A stretch of 64,000 nt of DNA from Hypoxylon rubiginosum (Eukaryota; Ascomycota; Sordariomycetes; Xylariales; Hypoxylaceae), in contig CADCXA010000029.1 in NCBI GenBank assembly GCA_902806565.1, forward strand, positions 1,054,001 through 1,118,000, in the 5' to 3' direction. Made by a program: the position numbers and the translations under genes. Positions 10,901 to 21,685 of this stretch are shown here, in pieces (the stretch's first letter is position 1; the number at the start of each line of letters is the position of its first letter). The notes beneath the pieces are model-generated. The model was not told the DNA's origin and ran no database searches. It was given only the letters and a program-made list of their open reading frames with translations.

Positions 10901-11294
10901 ACTAGTTGCCGCTATGGTAATAAGTGGATTTGAACTCACCTTGCTAACTCGGCCAGTGAAGCTGAGACCACAGCGGAAAACGAAGCGGCCGTGATGTAGC
11001 CGTAGAGTAGCGAGCGAGGACCGCCGCTGGTGAGTGCCTGGGCGACGGCTGCAGTGATGCCTTCCCACTAACGCAACAATACACGGTTAATAGACAAAAC
11101 TCGGCTTACGATCGAGCGTGAGGTGTATGCCTTACGGTTCCACTAATGCTTATGGCGATTCCAAAAACAGTCCAAAACCCCCATTTGCGTACAAAAACCT
11201 GCTGCTTACCCACAGCAAGAATGTCTTTTGCATCATCGTCAGTCAAGTTGGCGACGACCTTAGCATCGTGCTTTTGCTTGATATCATCGGCCAT
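7935..11294 (-). CDS. APC-superfamily amino acid/amine permease 1 (transposon inside an intron)
   Basis: Ten exons on the minus strand: 11294-11136, 11067-10940, 9735-9696, 9628-9596, 9535-9395, 9332-9254, 9199-8963, 8885-8761, 8698-8223, 8148-7935; all phases close to give 543 residues. About twelve membrane spans; typical fungal GABA/choline permease landmarks are WEGITAAVAQ, SGALYHW, ENYTGWS-like SQNYTGWSDG, and IPRAMFYN. It should import an amino acid, choline or an amine across the plasma membrane. The start at 11294 (MADDIKQK) is preferred over 11324. Intron 2 spans 9736-10939 (1,204 bp) because it holds a 1,136 bp transposon; without it the intron would be about 66 bp. Head-to-head with the P450 gene. 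Similar in family and landmarks to permease 2 at 27.3 kb, which places both in the catabolic cluster. Confidence 0.9.
9782..9812. repeat. Left terminal inverted repeat of the transposon
   Basis: 31 bp perfectly complementary to 10887-10917; next to target TA at 9780-9781. Confidence 0.92.
10046..10258. repeat. Three tandem copies of a ~71-bp AT-rich repeat
   Basis: The word AGGAATAATCTTAA recurs at 10063, 10134 and 10205, an exact spacing of 71 bp, and the units between share most bases (for example AATAATTCC and ATTACTTTTAA). Lies inside the transposon. Confidence 0.85.
10560..10638 (+). repeat. tRNA-like segment with internal promoter boxes and A-tail (SINE-like)
   Basis: A perfect B box inside a T-arm (CAGGTTCGAATCCTG, 10610-10624) follows a possible A box and D-arm (TGGCTGCGCGC, stem TGCGC/GCGCA, about 10556-10577) and a CGGG/CCCG stem. 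About ten bases after the T-arm comes a run of fifteen A. This is the layout of a tRNA-derived SINE. It cannot be a working tRNA: no acceptor stem pairs and no T-run terminator follows. Part of the segment recurs near 49940-50015. Confidence 0.45.
10887..10917. repeat. Right terminal inverted repeat of the transposon
   Basis: 31 bp perfectly complementary to 9782-9812; followed by target TA at 10918-10919. Confidence 0.92.
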
Positions 11295-11788
11295 TTTTTG
11301 CAGACGATTCGCTAGTATCAACAATAGAGGAACTAATAGTTGTCGTGGAAGGTTGATTGACGATTATCAAATGAGTTGTAGAGGTATCCATACTTTGAAT
11401 ACTTTCCACGAAAGCCCTGAAACTGGTTGCCGGTTCCTCCTGTCCCTGGCGATAAAAGGAAAATCTCCCAATTGACCGAAAGGGTCGCGGATTATCCTTA
11501 GCCTATCAGCGGTCTCCAATATCTATTTCCTTATCCAGCGATATCTTTTCAACTATCGAAGTTGGTTGAGTCGTATTAGCTTAGCAGGGGTTCCCCATAT
11601 CTGTTCTCGGGATGAAATGCGAGATAGATGATAACCTACCTACCCCTTAGGTGGACACTCGGCTGAGAACCCACACTTTAGCCCGTATTGATAGATAGTA
11701 CTACCCCCCATATACGCGGCCTTAGTAAACACGGCACACACATAGTTCAACGAAATCCAGTTTGGATATCCTGAGTATTCTCCTCTAC
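11295..11788. promoter_or_regulatory. Shared divergent promoter, permease 1 / P450
   Basis: 494 bp between two head-to-head starts. One CCAAT box sits near 11514. No other motif is convincing. Confidence 0.5.
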
Positions 11789-13376
11789 ATGGCTGGCTCA
11801 GCTCACGTGGTGCGCACTTTGCGTGAGCATTGGTATGTGGTTCTTCCCGCTGCCTTGCTTGTCTACTTCCTCTTTCAGCGCTATCGCCACGGCCTCAACA
11901 GGATCCCCGGCCCCCTGATTCGCAGCATATCCCCCATCCCGCGGCTCGTCTCAGCGTTCAAAGGGCGCAGCCATGAAGATGACATCAGGCTACACCAGAA
12001 GTATGGCCAGATTGTTCGCATTGCTCCTAACTCATTCTCGATTTCCGACCCGGCCGAGATTAACCAGTTGTATGGGCTTGGTACCAAATTCCTCAAGTCG
12101 CCGTTCTACGAGCTATCGGAAGCCCATGATGAGGAGGGGCTAATTCCGGATACGTTTATCCTCAACGACAAAGAGTTACACTCGCGTATGAAGCGAAATG
12201 CAGCCAATGCCTATTCTATGAATGGCCTCGTGCAGATGGAGCCTTTGATTGAACCAGTCACGGAGCGGTTGATAAAAAAGCTGCAAGTGTACGCAGAGAG
12301 CGAGAAGGTTGTGGATATCGGTGATATCATTGCCAACTATACGATGGATGCTGTCTTTGCCTTGACATTTGCCAATGATTTCGACTATATGAGTCGTGGC
12401 GATGTTTTAGGGATCCATAAAGTGATGAAGGTGGCTAGCTGGTACATGGCTGTGGTACGTTGAACTTTGATCAGTCTCTATCCCCCCCCCCTCTTCTCAA
12501 AATTGGGACACGAAGCCGACATCTTAGCAGTTTGGCCAGGTCGCGTGGTCTCACAAGTTCTTGCTGGCAAATCCGATAGTTGCCGGGTGGGTGTTTGGTG
12601 ATGGAGGCCAGTCACAGTCCGACATGATGGACGTTGCCAACTCTGAGGTCCAGAAAGGGAAAACGCGAGTTTCCGAGGACGGACCCATGACGTTTTTACA
12701 GCGTTTGATCTTCAACCAGAGAGATAACCCAAAGTCTATCAACGATCGTGAGGTCCTGGCACACGCATTTGGCAATATCACAGCCGGAAGCGACACGACG
12801 GCAACGGCCATACGGGGCGTCCTCTACCATCTTCTGAAAACCCCGGAAGCTTACCAGAAGCTTATCAAGGAAATACAACATGCAAGTCTCACCCTCCCAG
12901 TCAGCTTCGCAGATGCAAACAAGGTAGAATATCTCGGAGCTGTCATCAAGGAAGGGATGCGCCTACATCCTTCAGTTGGGATGATGCTCGCGCGAACAGT
13001 GCCGCGCGAAGGCGCCGTCATCTGCGGATATAACTTACCGGGAGGAGCCGAGGTTGGCCTCAACCCTTGGATTCTCCATAGGAACCCAGACGTCTTCCCC
13101 GATCCCGATAAGTTCTGGCCCGAGAGGTGGCTATCATCTGTTACGTCCGAGGAGCAGCTACGATTAATGAACCGATCCTTCTTGACATTTGGCCATGGCG
13201 CGCACACGTGTAGTGGCCGGTGGATCAGCATGATGGAGGCGACGAAGTTGATTCCGACCTTACTCATGTGCTACGATATGGAACTAGAAGACGGTGGCAA
13301 GACGTATCGCTTCGACAATTTTTGGTTCATGATGCAGGAAGGCCTAAGGGTGCACCTCAGGAAACGAACAGTTTAA
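11789..13376 (+). CDS. Cytochrome P450 monooxygenase
   Basis: Exons 11789-12454 and 12531-13376, about 503 residues (acceptor cag at 12530; tag at 12527 would add one Gln). An N-terminal membrane anchor of about 20 residues (WYVVLPAALLVYFLF) precedes the proline hinge IPGP. The I-helix motif AGSDTT is near residues 306-311, the ExxR motif is EGMR, and the haem-binding loop FGHGAHTCSG holds the axial Cys at about 449. An ER-bound haem-thiolate oxygenase needing a P450 reductase. The sequence around the haem loop (CSGRWISMMEATKL) recalls the pisatin-demethylase/benzoate-type fungal P450s rather than the phenylacetate hydroxylases, so the substrate is open. Its position at the edge of the aromatic cluster and shared promoter with permease 1 suggest hydroxylation or demethylation of an aromatic compound. 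Confidence 0.9.
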
Positions 13377-13667
13377 TAGTTTAATAATTCCGATATTTCC
13401 CACATGAGCCCCTATCTGTCTTTGGGGAGTGATTTGTTAATTCTCGAAATTTTTACACATGCTTCCTGGTAACCACACTCCGCAAAGCTGCTCCGTAGGT
13501 AATAGATACCAAAATTATTCTATTCATCTAGGTAGGTACCTCCTAAGTATGTCTCAACCTAACAGTAAAGCTGTTCAACTGATGATACATAATATTGGGG
13601 AAGATGAATATGCAGGCACTGCTTAATGATTGTAGCATGCCCAGGTAGTATTTATATAAGCTCTATC

Positions 13668-15141
13668 TTAGACTGATGTCATGATAGCTGGTGGCGCGCT
13701 CTCGCGAACAAGACTTGATGGCTCGTCCTCCTTCAGATCCATACAACTGTAGTCCCCTCCAGCCGGAAGTGACAGTTCCTCAATGGTACCTTGCCGCCCA
13801 CTTCGTACATCTTCCGCCAAATGATTGAAGTGTTCCTCGGTATCCTTTTGGATATCATAATCAAGGATCCAGTCGAACAGTGGCATTACGAGGGAATCCG
13901 GATTCTTCTCCACCATCTCCGGTGTCCAATTAGTCTTGTGGTAGATATTACGCGTGGATATCGAGGCCTGATGAATGACGTGTGATCGGTTGAAACGAAG
14001 GCGCTCAAAAACTTGGAGAGCAAGAGGGACGTCCCCTTTGGACTTCTCAAGGCATATAGCTATTGCGGCAGCATCTTCTACAGCCATGCATGCTCCCTGC
14101 GCAGAAGTAGGCAAGTGGCAGTGAGCTGCGTCACCTAAGAGGATAGAGCGCTTGGACTCGGAAAGCCAAGTCTTCAAAGGGTCCCTCCAGACTAGCTTAT
14201 AATCCACCAGCCGATCTTCGGGAGTGAGGTTGACGACCTCAGTCCATACTTGAGGAAATCCAGCCTTAGCGAGATACTTGTGTACGTCCTCCTTCTTTCC
14301 GGGAAAGGACCAGGACTCGCCAATATCGGCATCATCCAGGTGGGTAAGAACCCATGCACAGTCTCTATACCTCACGGTGAGTTACGAATCCATAGAATTC
14401 CAGAGTTAGTTGGATTTAAAATGGATACACTCACCTTGCGTGATTCCAGGTATAAATAAATCCATGCATGTCCGGCCCAACCCAGAAAATGGTAGTATCT
14501 TCCTCGTCTTTCGCAAGATCAGCCAAGTAGGGGTTCTTTCTCATCTCATCTGTCACGTTAAAAAAGGCTCGGAATATGGCATAACCGCTGTTCACTCTAC
14601 TCTCAGGTAGGTGAAGCAACTTAGACCGAGCCAAGGACCGAGGACCGTCGCAAGCAAGGACGACATCACCGAGGACCTTCTCGCCACCCTGGATGAGAAC
14701 GCCACGTTCCACATCGGTATCTAGATAGTCAACAACCTTCTTCCCGGCCTGGATTTCCACCCCTATCCTCTGGGCGTACTCGTAAACGATGCGATGCATC
14801 TCGCCGCGGTGCCCGGCGAAGGTGCCTTTGAGCTCTTGGCCTTGGGGCCACGGGTCCTTGCGCAGAAGAACGTTGTCTTGGTTGTAGAAATCCATAGTCT
14901 TTGCCGCATTCACACCGGAGTCGAACATGGCTTGGCCAACCTTGCCGTCGTCCCACGAGTTGAAGACCCGTCCGGCATTGGGCACGAAATCGAGAAGATC
15001 ACCATGCGAGCTCGGGCCGGGATATGCCTCTACTATGACGGGATTCATGCCCCGTAGCTTGCATTCAATAGCCGCTGTCAGGCCGCAGAAGCCTGCGCCA
15101 ACAATGACAACGCGGAGCTGCTTGTCCGGACTCGAAGACAT
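13668..15141 (-). CDS. FAD-dependent aromatic monooxygenase 1 (salicylate-hydroxylase-like)
   Basis: Exons 15141-14435 and 14364-13668 (70 bp intron, splits an Arg codon) give 467 residues. The class A flavoprotein fold is clear: N-terminal VGAGFCGLTAA dinucleotide site, central DGPRS (the DG motif) and GDAAHCHLPTSAQG (the GD motif for FAD ribityl). No membrane segment; soluble. Family members hydroxylate, often with decarboxylation, aromatic acids such as salicylate or 6-hydroxynicotinate using NAD(P)H and oxygen. The gene is a close paralogue of monooxygenase 2 at 25.3 kb: both share NSGYAI.RA, YTWNH, WSF, HCHLPTSAQG, RFNRSHV and LPAGGDY, and an intron at nearly the same site. Head-to-head with the NmrA-like gene. 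Confidence 0.9.
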
Positions 15142-15662
15142 GATGAGATTGGAATCGCGATAAAACTGATGTTTTAGTAGAGTTCGAAAGGTTTAGGTAG
15201 AGAGTCTACATAGACTATGTTCGACACCATCGTGTACCAGTTGCTCGAGAACGCAGACACATATGTATGTACGTATTCTAAAAATATACATTGGTAGGGG
15301 AGACAGTGGTGATTGAGGAACATACGATGGGCTCAGTAGCAAGTACTGACCAATCATGAAATATTCCAGGAATCAAAGCGGGTCGTCAACGTAGTCTGGA
15401 CTTAGCTTGTACTAAGCTATCCAAATTGCGGCGGGAATCCTTATCTTGTCGTATATTTCCGTAATCTTTAAAGGGGTAGGCATAATTAAAAGCTATCTTG
15501 AATGCTGTTCATCCACCTAGGTACCTAAGGTATCTAATAGCGTACCTGCGTATCACTATCAGGCCAACCCCCCTTTACGTGATCAACCGTACAAGAGTAA
15601 ACGCTGGGTAATCCTCTGAACCACCCCACCTAATCACTCTAGTACCCATTCGCCACTTCACA
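15142..15662. promoter_or_regulatory. Shared divergent promoter, FAD monooxygenase 1 / NmrA-like gene
   Basis: 521 bp. Contains an inverted repeat TAGCTT-N5-AAGCTA at 15403-15419 and a CCAAT box in the context GACCAATC at 15348-15355. A TACCTA-type repeat sits near 15516-15540. Confidence 0.45.
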
Positions 15663-16725
15663 ATGGTCGTCGTCGCTGTAGCTGGTGGCACCGGAGATTT
15701 AGGTCGGCTCATTGTCGATTCTCTTCTTAAGAGAGAGCAGCACGAAGTTTATGTCATTTCACGTAGAGTAAGTTCCTCTTTATTTCCTGTTAAACAGACC
15801 AGTCCCATCAATTTAAAGGAGGAGCTTAGATTTGACGTGACAAAAGACACCTGAAGTGGTTTCCACTCGAGTATCCCCTATTTCCGGCAAAACGTACAAC
15901 CCTATTATTCAATCTGATTACGGTTCCGTGGAAGAGCTGGTCAAGAACCTCACAGGCCGAAACGTGCACACCGTTATATGCACGCTAGCCATCGACTTTG
16001 AATCAGCCAGCAATGCACAGATTCAGCTCATACGTGCGGCAGACAATGCGGCCTCGGTCAAACGTTTCATCCCGTCTGAGTTCAACGTGGATTATGACCT
16101 CGGTGATGATATCTTACCGTACCCGGAGAAGCGCCTCCACACGGCTGCGCGGAGAGAACTTGAGAAGACAAGTCTAGAGTTCACGTACATCTATCCGGGC
16201 ATGTTCATGGACTACTACGGGATGCCATATATCGAGACACACCTTCGACCACTACCGGGGTGGTTCGATGAAGCCAGTAACACTGTTATGATAACCGGAG
16301 AGGGCAACACATATTGCGTTATGTCGTATACCAAAGATGTAGCGAGATATACGGCGCTCGCCCTTGAACTGGACAAGTGGCCCAGAGTGCTGAAGATCAT
16401 CTCGTCGCGGCTTACCGAGAACGAGCTCGCTGCACTCCTAGAGAAGAACCTGGGTCGTAAGCTCACGATCGAGCATGGGTCCGTGGAGTATATACAGAAC
16501 AACCGTACGACTCTATTAGAACCCGATGATCCCATCGCCACTCATTTCCCGGGAGGGGCCGAGCAGCTCTCGGCTTTGATAGCAGATCTCGGGTTGTCTA
16601 TGACATTTGGAGCATACGATTTCGCAAGTATCGAAGGCCTTGACCTGGTGAAGGCCTTCGACGGGAAGACGGAACCGCCGCTACGAATCGAACAGCTGAT
16701 GGAGATGGCATGGAAAGGTCGATAG
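15663..16725 (+). CDS. NmrA-like/isoflavone-reductase-family NAD(P)-binding protein
   Basis: Exons 15663-15767 and 15847-16725 (79 bp intron, acceptor aaaag) give 327 residues. The N-terminus VVAVAGGTGDLGRLIVDSLL is a Rossmann dinucleotide site of the atypical short-chain reductase group; FIPSEFNVDY and YPGMFMDYYG are usual for fungal NmrA/isoflavone-reductase-like enzymes. No signal or membrane segment. These proteins reduce phenylpropanoid-type substrates or sense NADP. Within this cluster it may reduce an aromatic intermediate; that is inference from position only. Confidence 0.85.
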
Positions 16726-16938
16726 GTGTCTACCTACCTGGTAGTCATCCATAAGCTCAAATTGAATTTTAAATCGGCAATACGCTGCATGCTATGATAC
16801 TATAATTCGATTACAGCCATAGTGTTTATTCCGTTTAGATAGAAAGACGAACTCATGAGATATACTTATTTCGTTGCTTCAAATGCGCCAGGAATCATGA
16901 TTTGAAGGATGTGATTTATAGAATCCTTTCACATGTAT

Positions 16939-17339
16939 TTAATCGAAGATACTCTCAAAATATGCCATCATCGCTCCTTGATAAACCGTCCTTGCAAATG
17001 CCTTTAGCTCGGCATGTGCCGCACACTGATCATCGTAGTAAGCCATATCCTCCTTCGATGCAAACACTGATACTACAGCAACCGTAAACCCTTTCGCACG
17101 GTCATCGGGAAAAGCTTCGCCGGCGGACACGGATAGAATGTACGGGTTTCCATCCTAAAATTAGCTAGAATTAGCATCAACGCCGACATGACTCAGATCT
17201 AGAGATAGTAACGAAGAAAGTAATTCACCTTGACAGCCTTTTCTGGCATCCCTCTATAGATATCTAGCAGCTTCTTGCGGTTCTCCTCATCCGCAATCTT
17301 GAAGAGCGTTATGCGATTAATTCGCTTTTCGGAAGACAT
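16939..17339 (-). CDS. Dimeric alpha/beta-barrel (stress-responsive Dabb-type) small protein
   Basis: Exons 17339-17229 and 17154-16939 give 108 residues. The short alpha/beta sequence (RITLFKIADEENRKKLLDIYRGM ... DGNPYILSVSAGEAF ... HAELKAFARTVYQGAMMAYFESIF) matches the stress-responsive A/B barrel fold, a dimeric ferredoxin-like domain also found in small monooxygenases and cyclases. No catalytic residue can be assigned. Convergent with the NmrA-like gene and head-to-head with the aldehyde dehydrogenase, so probably co-regulated with the cluster. Confidence 0.78.
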
Positions 17340-17972
17340 TTTTGGGTAAAGTGTTGCTGGCGCTGTCTTATCTTCTCTAGTCGTTCGATATTTCTTATTC
17401 CAAATGTAATCGCTGTCTATACGGCGCTGATATCCGCATTTAACCATTGGAGCATCCAGCTTTTACAGGTCATACATACTTCACTCATGAGACTCCAATC
17501 ATCCATATCGATGCCAAGATTCAGGGGGTGGATCCACTTAAATAGGGGAACCGATCCATTTAAAAAGGAGAACCCACCGACCGCCCGGAGCCGGTAAGCC
17601 CTAAGGAAGAATCCAACCAATCGCGAATAGGTAGGTAACTTGACCGGCGAAAAACGCATGCAGCATCGGAATGCGTTGGTAACAGAATCGGGTCGCTTTT
17701 CGGAATGTCTTACTCATCTCTGATGAGTCCCGTGGTAATCCCGTGATGGATTTTCTTACACCTTACACCGTGGAGATCATCCGGCCTTGGGTCCAACAAA
17801 GCCAAAACTCCTCATCCGGCACCTATCGTCTCCTATCTCGTAGAAGCGAGCTCGAAGTCTAACGCGGATTGCATGGTATATGGCCTCTATCAAAGGAAGT
17901 AGCAAATAGCCTTTTTCCACCACTCCCTTCGCTCCTAAGACTCAAGACCTCGGGATTTCTAGAATCTTCAAT
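17340..17972. promoter_or_regulatory. Shared divergent promoter, Dabb protein / aldehyde dehydrogenase
   Basis: 633 bp. Carries a CCAAT box as AACCAATC at 17615-17622, a GC-rich patch with CCGACCGCCCGGAGCCGG at about 17576-17593 that could hold CGG/CCG half-sites for a Zn2Cys6 regulator, and two GGATCCACTTAAATAGG-like near-repeats around 17530-17570. Confidence 0.4.
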
Positions 17973-19583
17973 ATGACGTCAGCGACAGTACGAGGTATCG
18001 AAAACCTCGAAATCACCGGTGAGTTATCCAGATATTCGTTATTCGTGAGATCCAGTGTACTGTGGCCGCGAATACCTAACAGATACCTAACAATATGGCT
18101 AGTGCAAACCGGGCTATTCATTGATAATGACTTCGCTCCGGCCACGAACGGCGCCACGCTGGATGTTGAGAACCCAACCACTGCGACGCATCTTGCGACC
18201 GTCTCAGCGGCGCAGAAAGATGATGTTGATAGGGCAGTCCAGTCAGCAAAGAAGGCTTTTGCCACTTGGAAAAAGGCCGAGCCGAGCACCAGGAGAGAAC
18301 TTTTGAACAAGCTGGCTGACATTGTTCAACGCGATGGGCCGCAACTGGCTTCGTTGGAAGCTCTCGAGGGAGGGGTTCTCTACCAAGACTCTCTCAACCT
18401 CCATGTCGCACAAGCTGTGGAGAACCTCCGTTACTTTGCGGGGTGGGCTGACAAGGTGGACGGCACCACCTTGTCTATCGCGCAAGGTCTAGCATATACA
18501 CGACGGCAGCCTATCGGTGTCTGTGCCGCCATCGTTCCCTGGAATACTCTGTGAGTCTCGCATCGACTTATTCTAGTATGCCAGCTTGCTGACAGACCCT
18601 TTAGGATGATCCTTTTCTGGAAGCTCGCGCCGGCAATTGCAGCTGGTAATACACTCATTATCAAAACTGCCGAGCTTACTCCTCTCTGGGGCCAAAAGGT
18701 CGGGGAGATGATCCGAGAGGCAGGCTTTCCCCCAGGGGTCATAAATATCCTTCCTGGTCTAGGCAGCGTGGCTGGCCAAGCCCTCTCGGAGCATAACGAA
18801 ATCAAGAAGCTTGCCTTCACTGGCAGCACGGCTACTGGTCGTCGTATCATGCAAGCCGCCGCCCGCTCCAACCTCAAAAAGGTGTCTCTGGAGCTTGGTG
18901 GCAAGGGCCCGAGCATTGTCTTTGACGACGCAGACTTTGAGAACGCGCTGCTTTGGACGACGATAGGCATAACCGCCAGTAACGGACAGATCTGCGCCGC
19001 CGGTAGTCGCATCTATGTCCAGGACACCATCTACGAGAAATTCCTCGTGGAATTCAGTAAGCGTAGCCGCGACGCGGTTCACGGCGATCCTCTGCTGCCG
19101 GAGACAACCAAGGGAGCGGTGGCTAGCAAATCCCAGTTGGATAAGATCCTGTCATACGTGGAAAAGGGGAAGTCATCCGGCCTCCGGCTTTTGCACGGAG
19201 GAGAGAAGCTCCCTGGCGATGGATACTTCGTCGCCAACACTGCGTTTGCGGATGTCGATCAGGACCACAGCATAATGCGCGAGGAGATCTTTGGACCGTT
19301 CGCGAGTATCGCCAGCTTCAGTACAGAGCAAGAAGTCATTGACAAGGCAAACGACTCCGACTTGGGTCTCAATTCTGCCCTGTTCACAAACAACGTAAAT
19401 CGGGCGATGCGAGTCAGCGAGGCGCTGGAGGCAGGCACAGTCACCGTCAACTGTTGGGGTCTAGTGCATGCCAACACTCCCTTTGGCGGCGTGAAACAGA
19501 GTGGTTTCGGAAGAGACATGGGCCATGAAGCGCTGGATGGCTGGACGGTGACCAAGACAGTCAAGTATAACCTCTTAAATTAA
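17973..19583 (+). CDS. Aldehyde dehydrogenase
   Basis: Exons 17973-18018, 18103-18550 and 18605-19583 give 490 residues. The first intron (84 bp, CTAAC branch site) is open in frame but its peptide (RYSLFVRSSVLW...) is foreign to the family. Classical NAD(P)-dependent ALDH motifs: PWNTL, FTGSTATGR, general-base Glu261 in LELGGK, nucleophile Cys295 in GQICAAGS, EEIFGPF and the C-terminal NCWGLVHANTPFGG and SGFGRDMG. Soluble, oxidises an aldehyde to its acid. With the amine oxidase in the cluster, an aryl-acetaldehyde such as phenylacetaldehyde is a reasonable substrate, by inference. Confidence 0.93.
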
Positions 19584-19772
19584 GGATAGAGGCCTCGATA
19601 GCGTTTGGAGATTTTACATGCATGGCTTTCACTATTAGGAACATACCTAAGGTATCAAATATGTATTGTGCAATAACGCTGCATGAAAATATCATACATA
19701 CTAGTTAGGAATGCACCCATACTAATTACCTGTAGTAACACTAAAGCTACCTTCCTAGATGGGATAACTATA

Positions 19773-21187
19773 TCAAACCGGCCGCTTGAAATGCGGCTTT
19801 AGCGACGACCAACTGTGTTCGCTATAATTCTCCTGCACTTTCTTACACTTGGCTAGGCCCCAATCCGTCACCCCGATCATCAGGCAGCTCTCGAACATGA
19901 ACGCCATGCTACCTTCTCCGACCTTCATGGGTTTCAAGTCCGCGTTCGACGCCTTCTCGAAGGTCTCGGCATCCGGCCCATGCGCCGACATGACGTTGTG
20001 CAAACTCGCACCGGCAGGGCGAAAACCGCCGCCCGCCTTGGCATCGTAGTCGCCGCGGATGAGCCCCATGAATTCAGACATGGTATTGCGGTGATACCAA
20101 GGCGGGCGGAACGTGTCCTCCTGCACAAGCCACCGGGGAGGGAAGATGACAAAGTCTGCGACTGCCGTTCCCGGGCGCTCGGAGGGCGCAGTGAGGACCG
20201 TGTAGATAGAAGGGTCCGGGTGGTCGAAGGATATACTGCCGATGACGGAGAAACGGCCGAGGTCGTACTTGAAAGGATAGTAAAGACCGTGCCAAGCGAC
20301 GACGTCGAACGGGGTATGGTGTTGCTGAGCGGCGAAGAGGACCCCGTTGAATTTGTTCACAATGGTCCATTCTGAAGAGGTGTCTTCGTCAAAGGACGCG
20401 CAGGGGGCCTGGAAGTCGCGGGGGTTGGCGAGACAATTCGAGCCGATAGGTCCGAGTTCCGGGAGGGTGAAATGCCCCTGGTACAGTTCCAAGATGTAAC
20501 CTCGAACTGGACCTTCAGGTAGCGTGACCCGGTAGCGAATACCCCTGGGAAGGACGACTATCTCGTTCGGCCTCACAAGCAATCTTCCGAGCTCGGTCTG
20601 TATGTCTAAAACTCCATGCTGGAGTACTACTAGAAAATCGCCATCCGAGGAGTACATGGCCGTGTTGGGAGCCATGTCCTTGCCAGCCGCGAAGATGAAT
20701 ATGCCGATACCCGTCTTCATCACTGGCGAGCCGGCACCGCCGACGAGCTTCAGGCCGTGGATCCAATCGGCATCCTCGCTAATGTCGAACGGATCCCACC
20801 GTAGCTGGTTCGGAATCTGGTGGAGCTTGACGTCGGGGCTGTCTGGGGCGAGTCCGCATGTGCCGCGCTCGCTCGTCACGTAGGGCTTGAAACTGGAATG
20901 TGCGGCAGATGGAAGGATGCGGTATAGCCAAGACTGGAGGTTCTCGGATCGCGGAGCAGTGAATGCGGTGCCCGAGAGCTTCTCGGCGTAAAGTCCGTGC
21001 GGAGCCCTTTGGGGAGAATTGGCGCCGATAGGGAGAGAACCGGGGATGGATTCAGTCCTGGATTAGTCAGCATTGTGTGATACCCACCCCCTAGGGAGCG
21101 ATTAAACATGAGTTCTTACGAATGATATGATCCGAATCCACTTAGATATTCATATTTCTCTGGTGTGCTGAACTTGGTGACCGGCAT
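19773..21187 (-). CDS. hmgA: Homogentisate 1,2-dioxygenase
   Basis: Exons 21187-21120 and 21057-19773 give 450 residues, the usual length. The N-terminus ([33 protein letters not shown]) and the whole cupin-fold body match homogentisate dioxygenase. Iron ligands are visible as H345 and E351 in [10 protein letters not shown] and H376 in [13 protein letters not shown]; the active-site His279 is in [13 protein letters not shown]. It cleaves homogentisate to maleylacetoacetate with oxygen and Fe(II) in the cytosol. Head-to-head with fumarylacetoacetase, as in Aspergillus nidulans hmgA/fahA, here across 498 bp. This gene fixes the lower pathway of the cluster. Confidence 0.97.
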
Positions 21188-21685
21188 AGTTTTAGTGTCT
21201 CTTGTTAAACGCTATCTGTAAGTGACGATACGATTATGAACGGAACTGGTTCAACAACGAGACCGAGGACTGACTGTGGATACCGATGATATCTACCTAG
21301 ATATACATAGATAGATGGTGATTTCTCGAATCTAAGATCGGACCTAGCCCTAGCTCTTCTAACAAACGGCCGCCGTCGTCATTTCAAGACCGAGGATCCT
21401 GTGCTTTCGGTTTCAAGATGTCGGAACGGGGCATCGTCATCGGGCGGAATGGGCCTATCAACTAAAAATCCGTACCAACCTAGAGGTAACTAATGTATAT
21501 CCACGTACCTGCATGCTTCTTGAAATACCTACCTGTCAGGTAGTACTGGGCTTTCATTTTGTCTTTCGATTCACGTGTGATCTTATGAGTTGAACGAAAC
21601 CTTCAATTGGTACCTTGTTGACCTAGGTATTCTATCTATACATGCACATTCGAGCAAAGAGGCGCGTCTCATGCGCATGGTAAAA
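21188..21685. promoter_or_regulatory. Shared divergent promoter, hmgA / fahA
   Basis: 498 bp. Notable are a CGGCCGCCG stretch near 21368 and repeated TCGGAACGGGGC / CGGGCGGAATGGGCC near 21421-21453, candidates for CGG-type Zn2Cys6 sites. A TACCTA run lies near 21530-21545. Confidence 0.45.

Larger units (their letters stand above)
9782..10917. mobile_element. Non-autonomous TA-flanked DNA transposon with 31-bp inverted ends
   Basis: The left end (9782, CCATAGCGGCAACTAGTGG...) and right end (10917) are perfect inverted repeats of 31 bp. Both are flanked by TA (9780-9781 and 10918-10919), the target duplication of Tc1/mariner-type elements. No transposase frame is present in the 1,136 bp. Inside are six copies of the palindrome GGAATSATTCC (9842, 9977, 10771, 10789, 10807, 10882), three tandem ~71-bp repeats and a tRNA-like segment with an A-tail. 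Much of the interior is very AT-rich. It lies wholly within intron 2 of permease 1, so the coding frame is intact. Confidence 0.88.

Noticed and set aside
11762..11788. Earlier start of the P450
   Set aside because: The upstream codons begin with TTG, not ATG; the first ATG is at 11789 and still leaves a complete membrane anchor.
18019..18102. Reading the ALDH N-terminus without intron 1
   Set aside because: The frame is open, but the encoded peptide is foreign to the family, and gtgagt, CTAAC and tag signals are all present.
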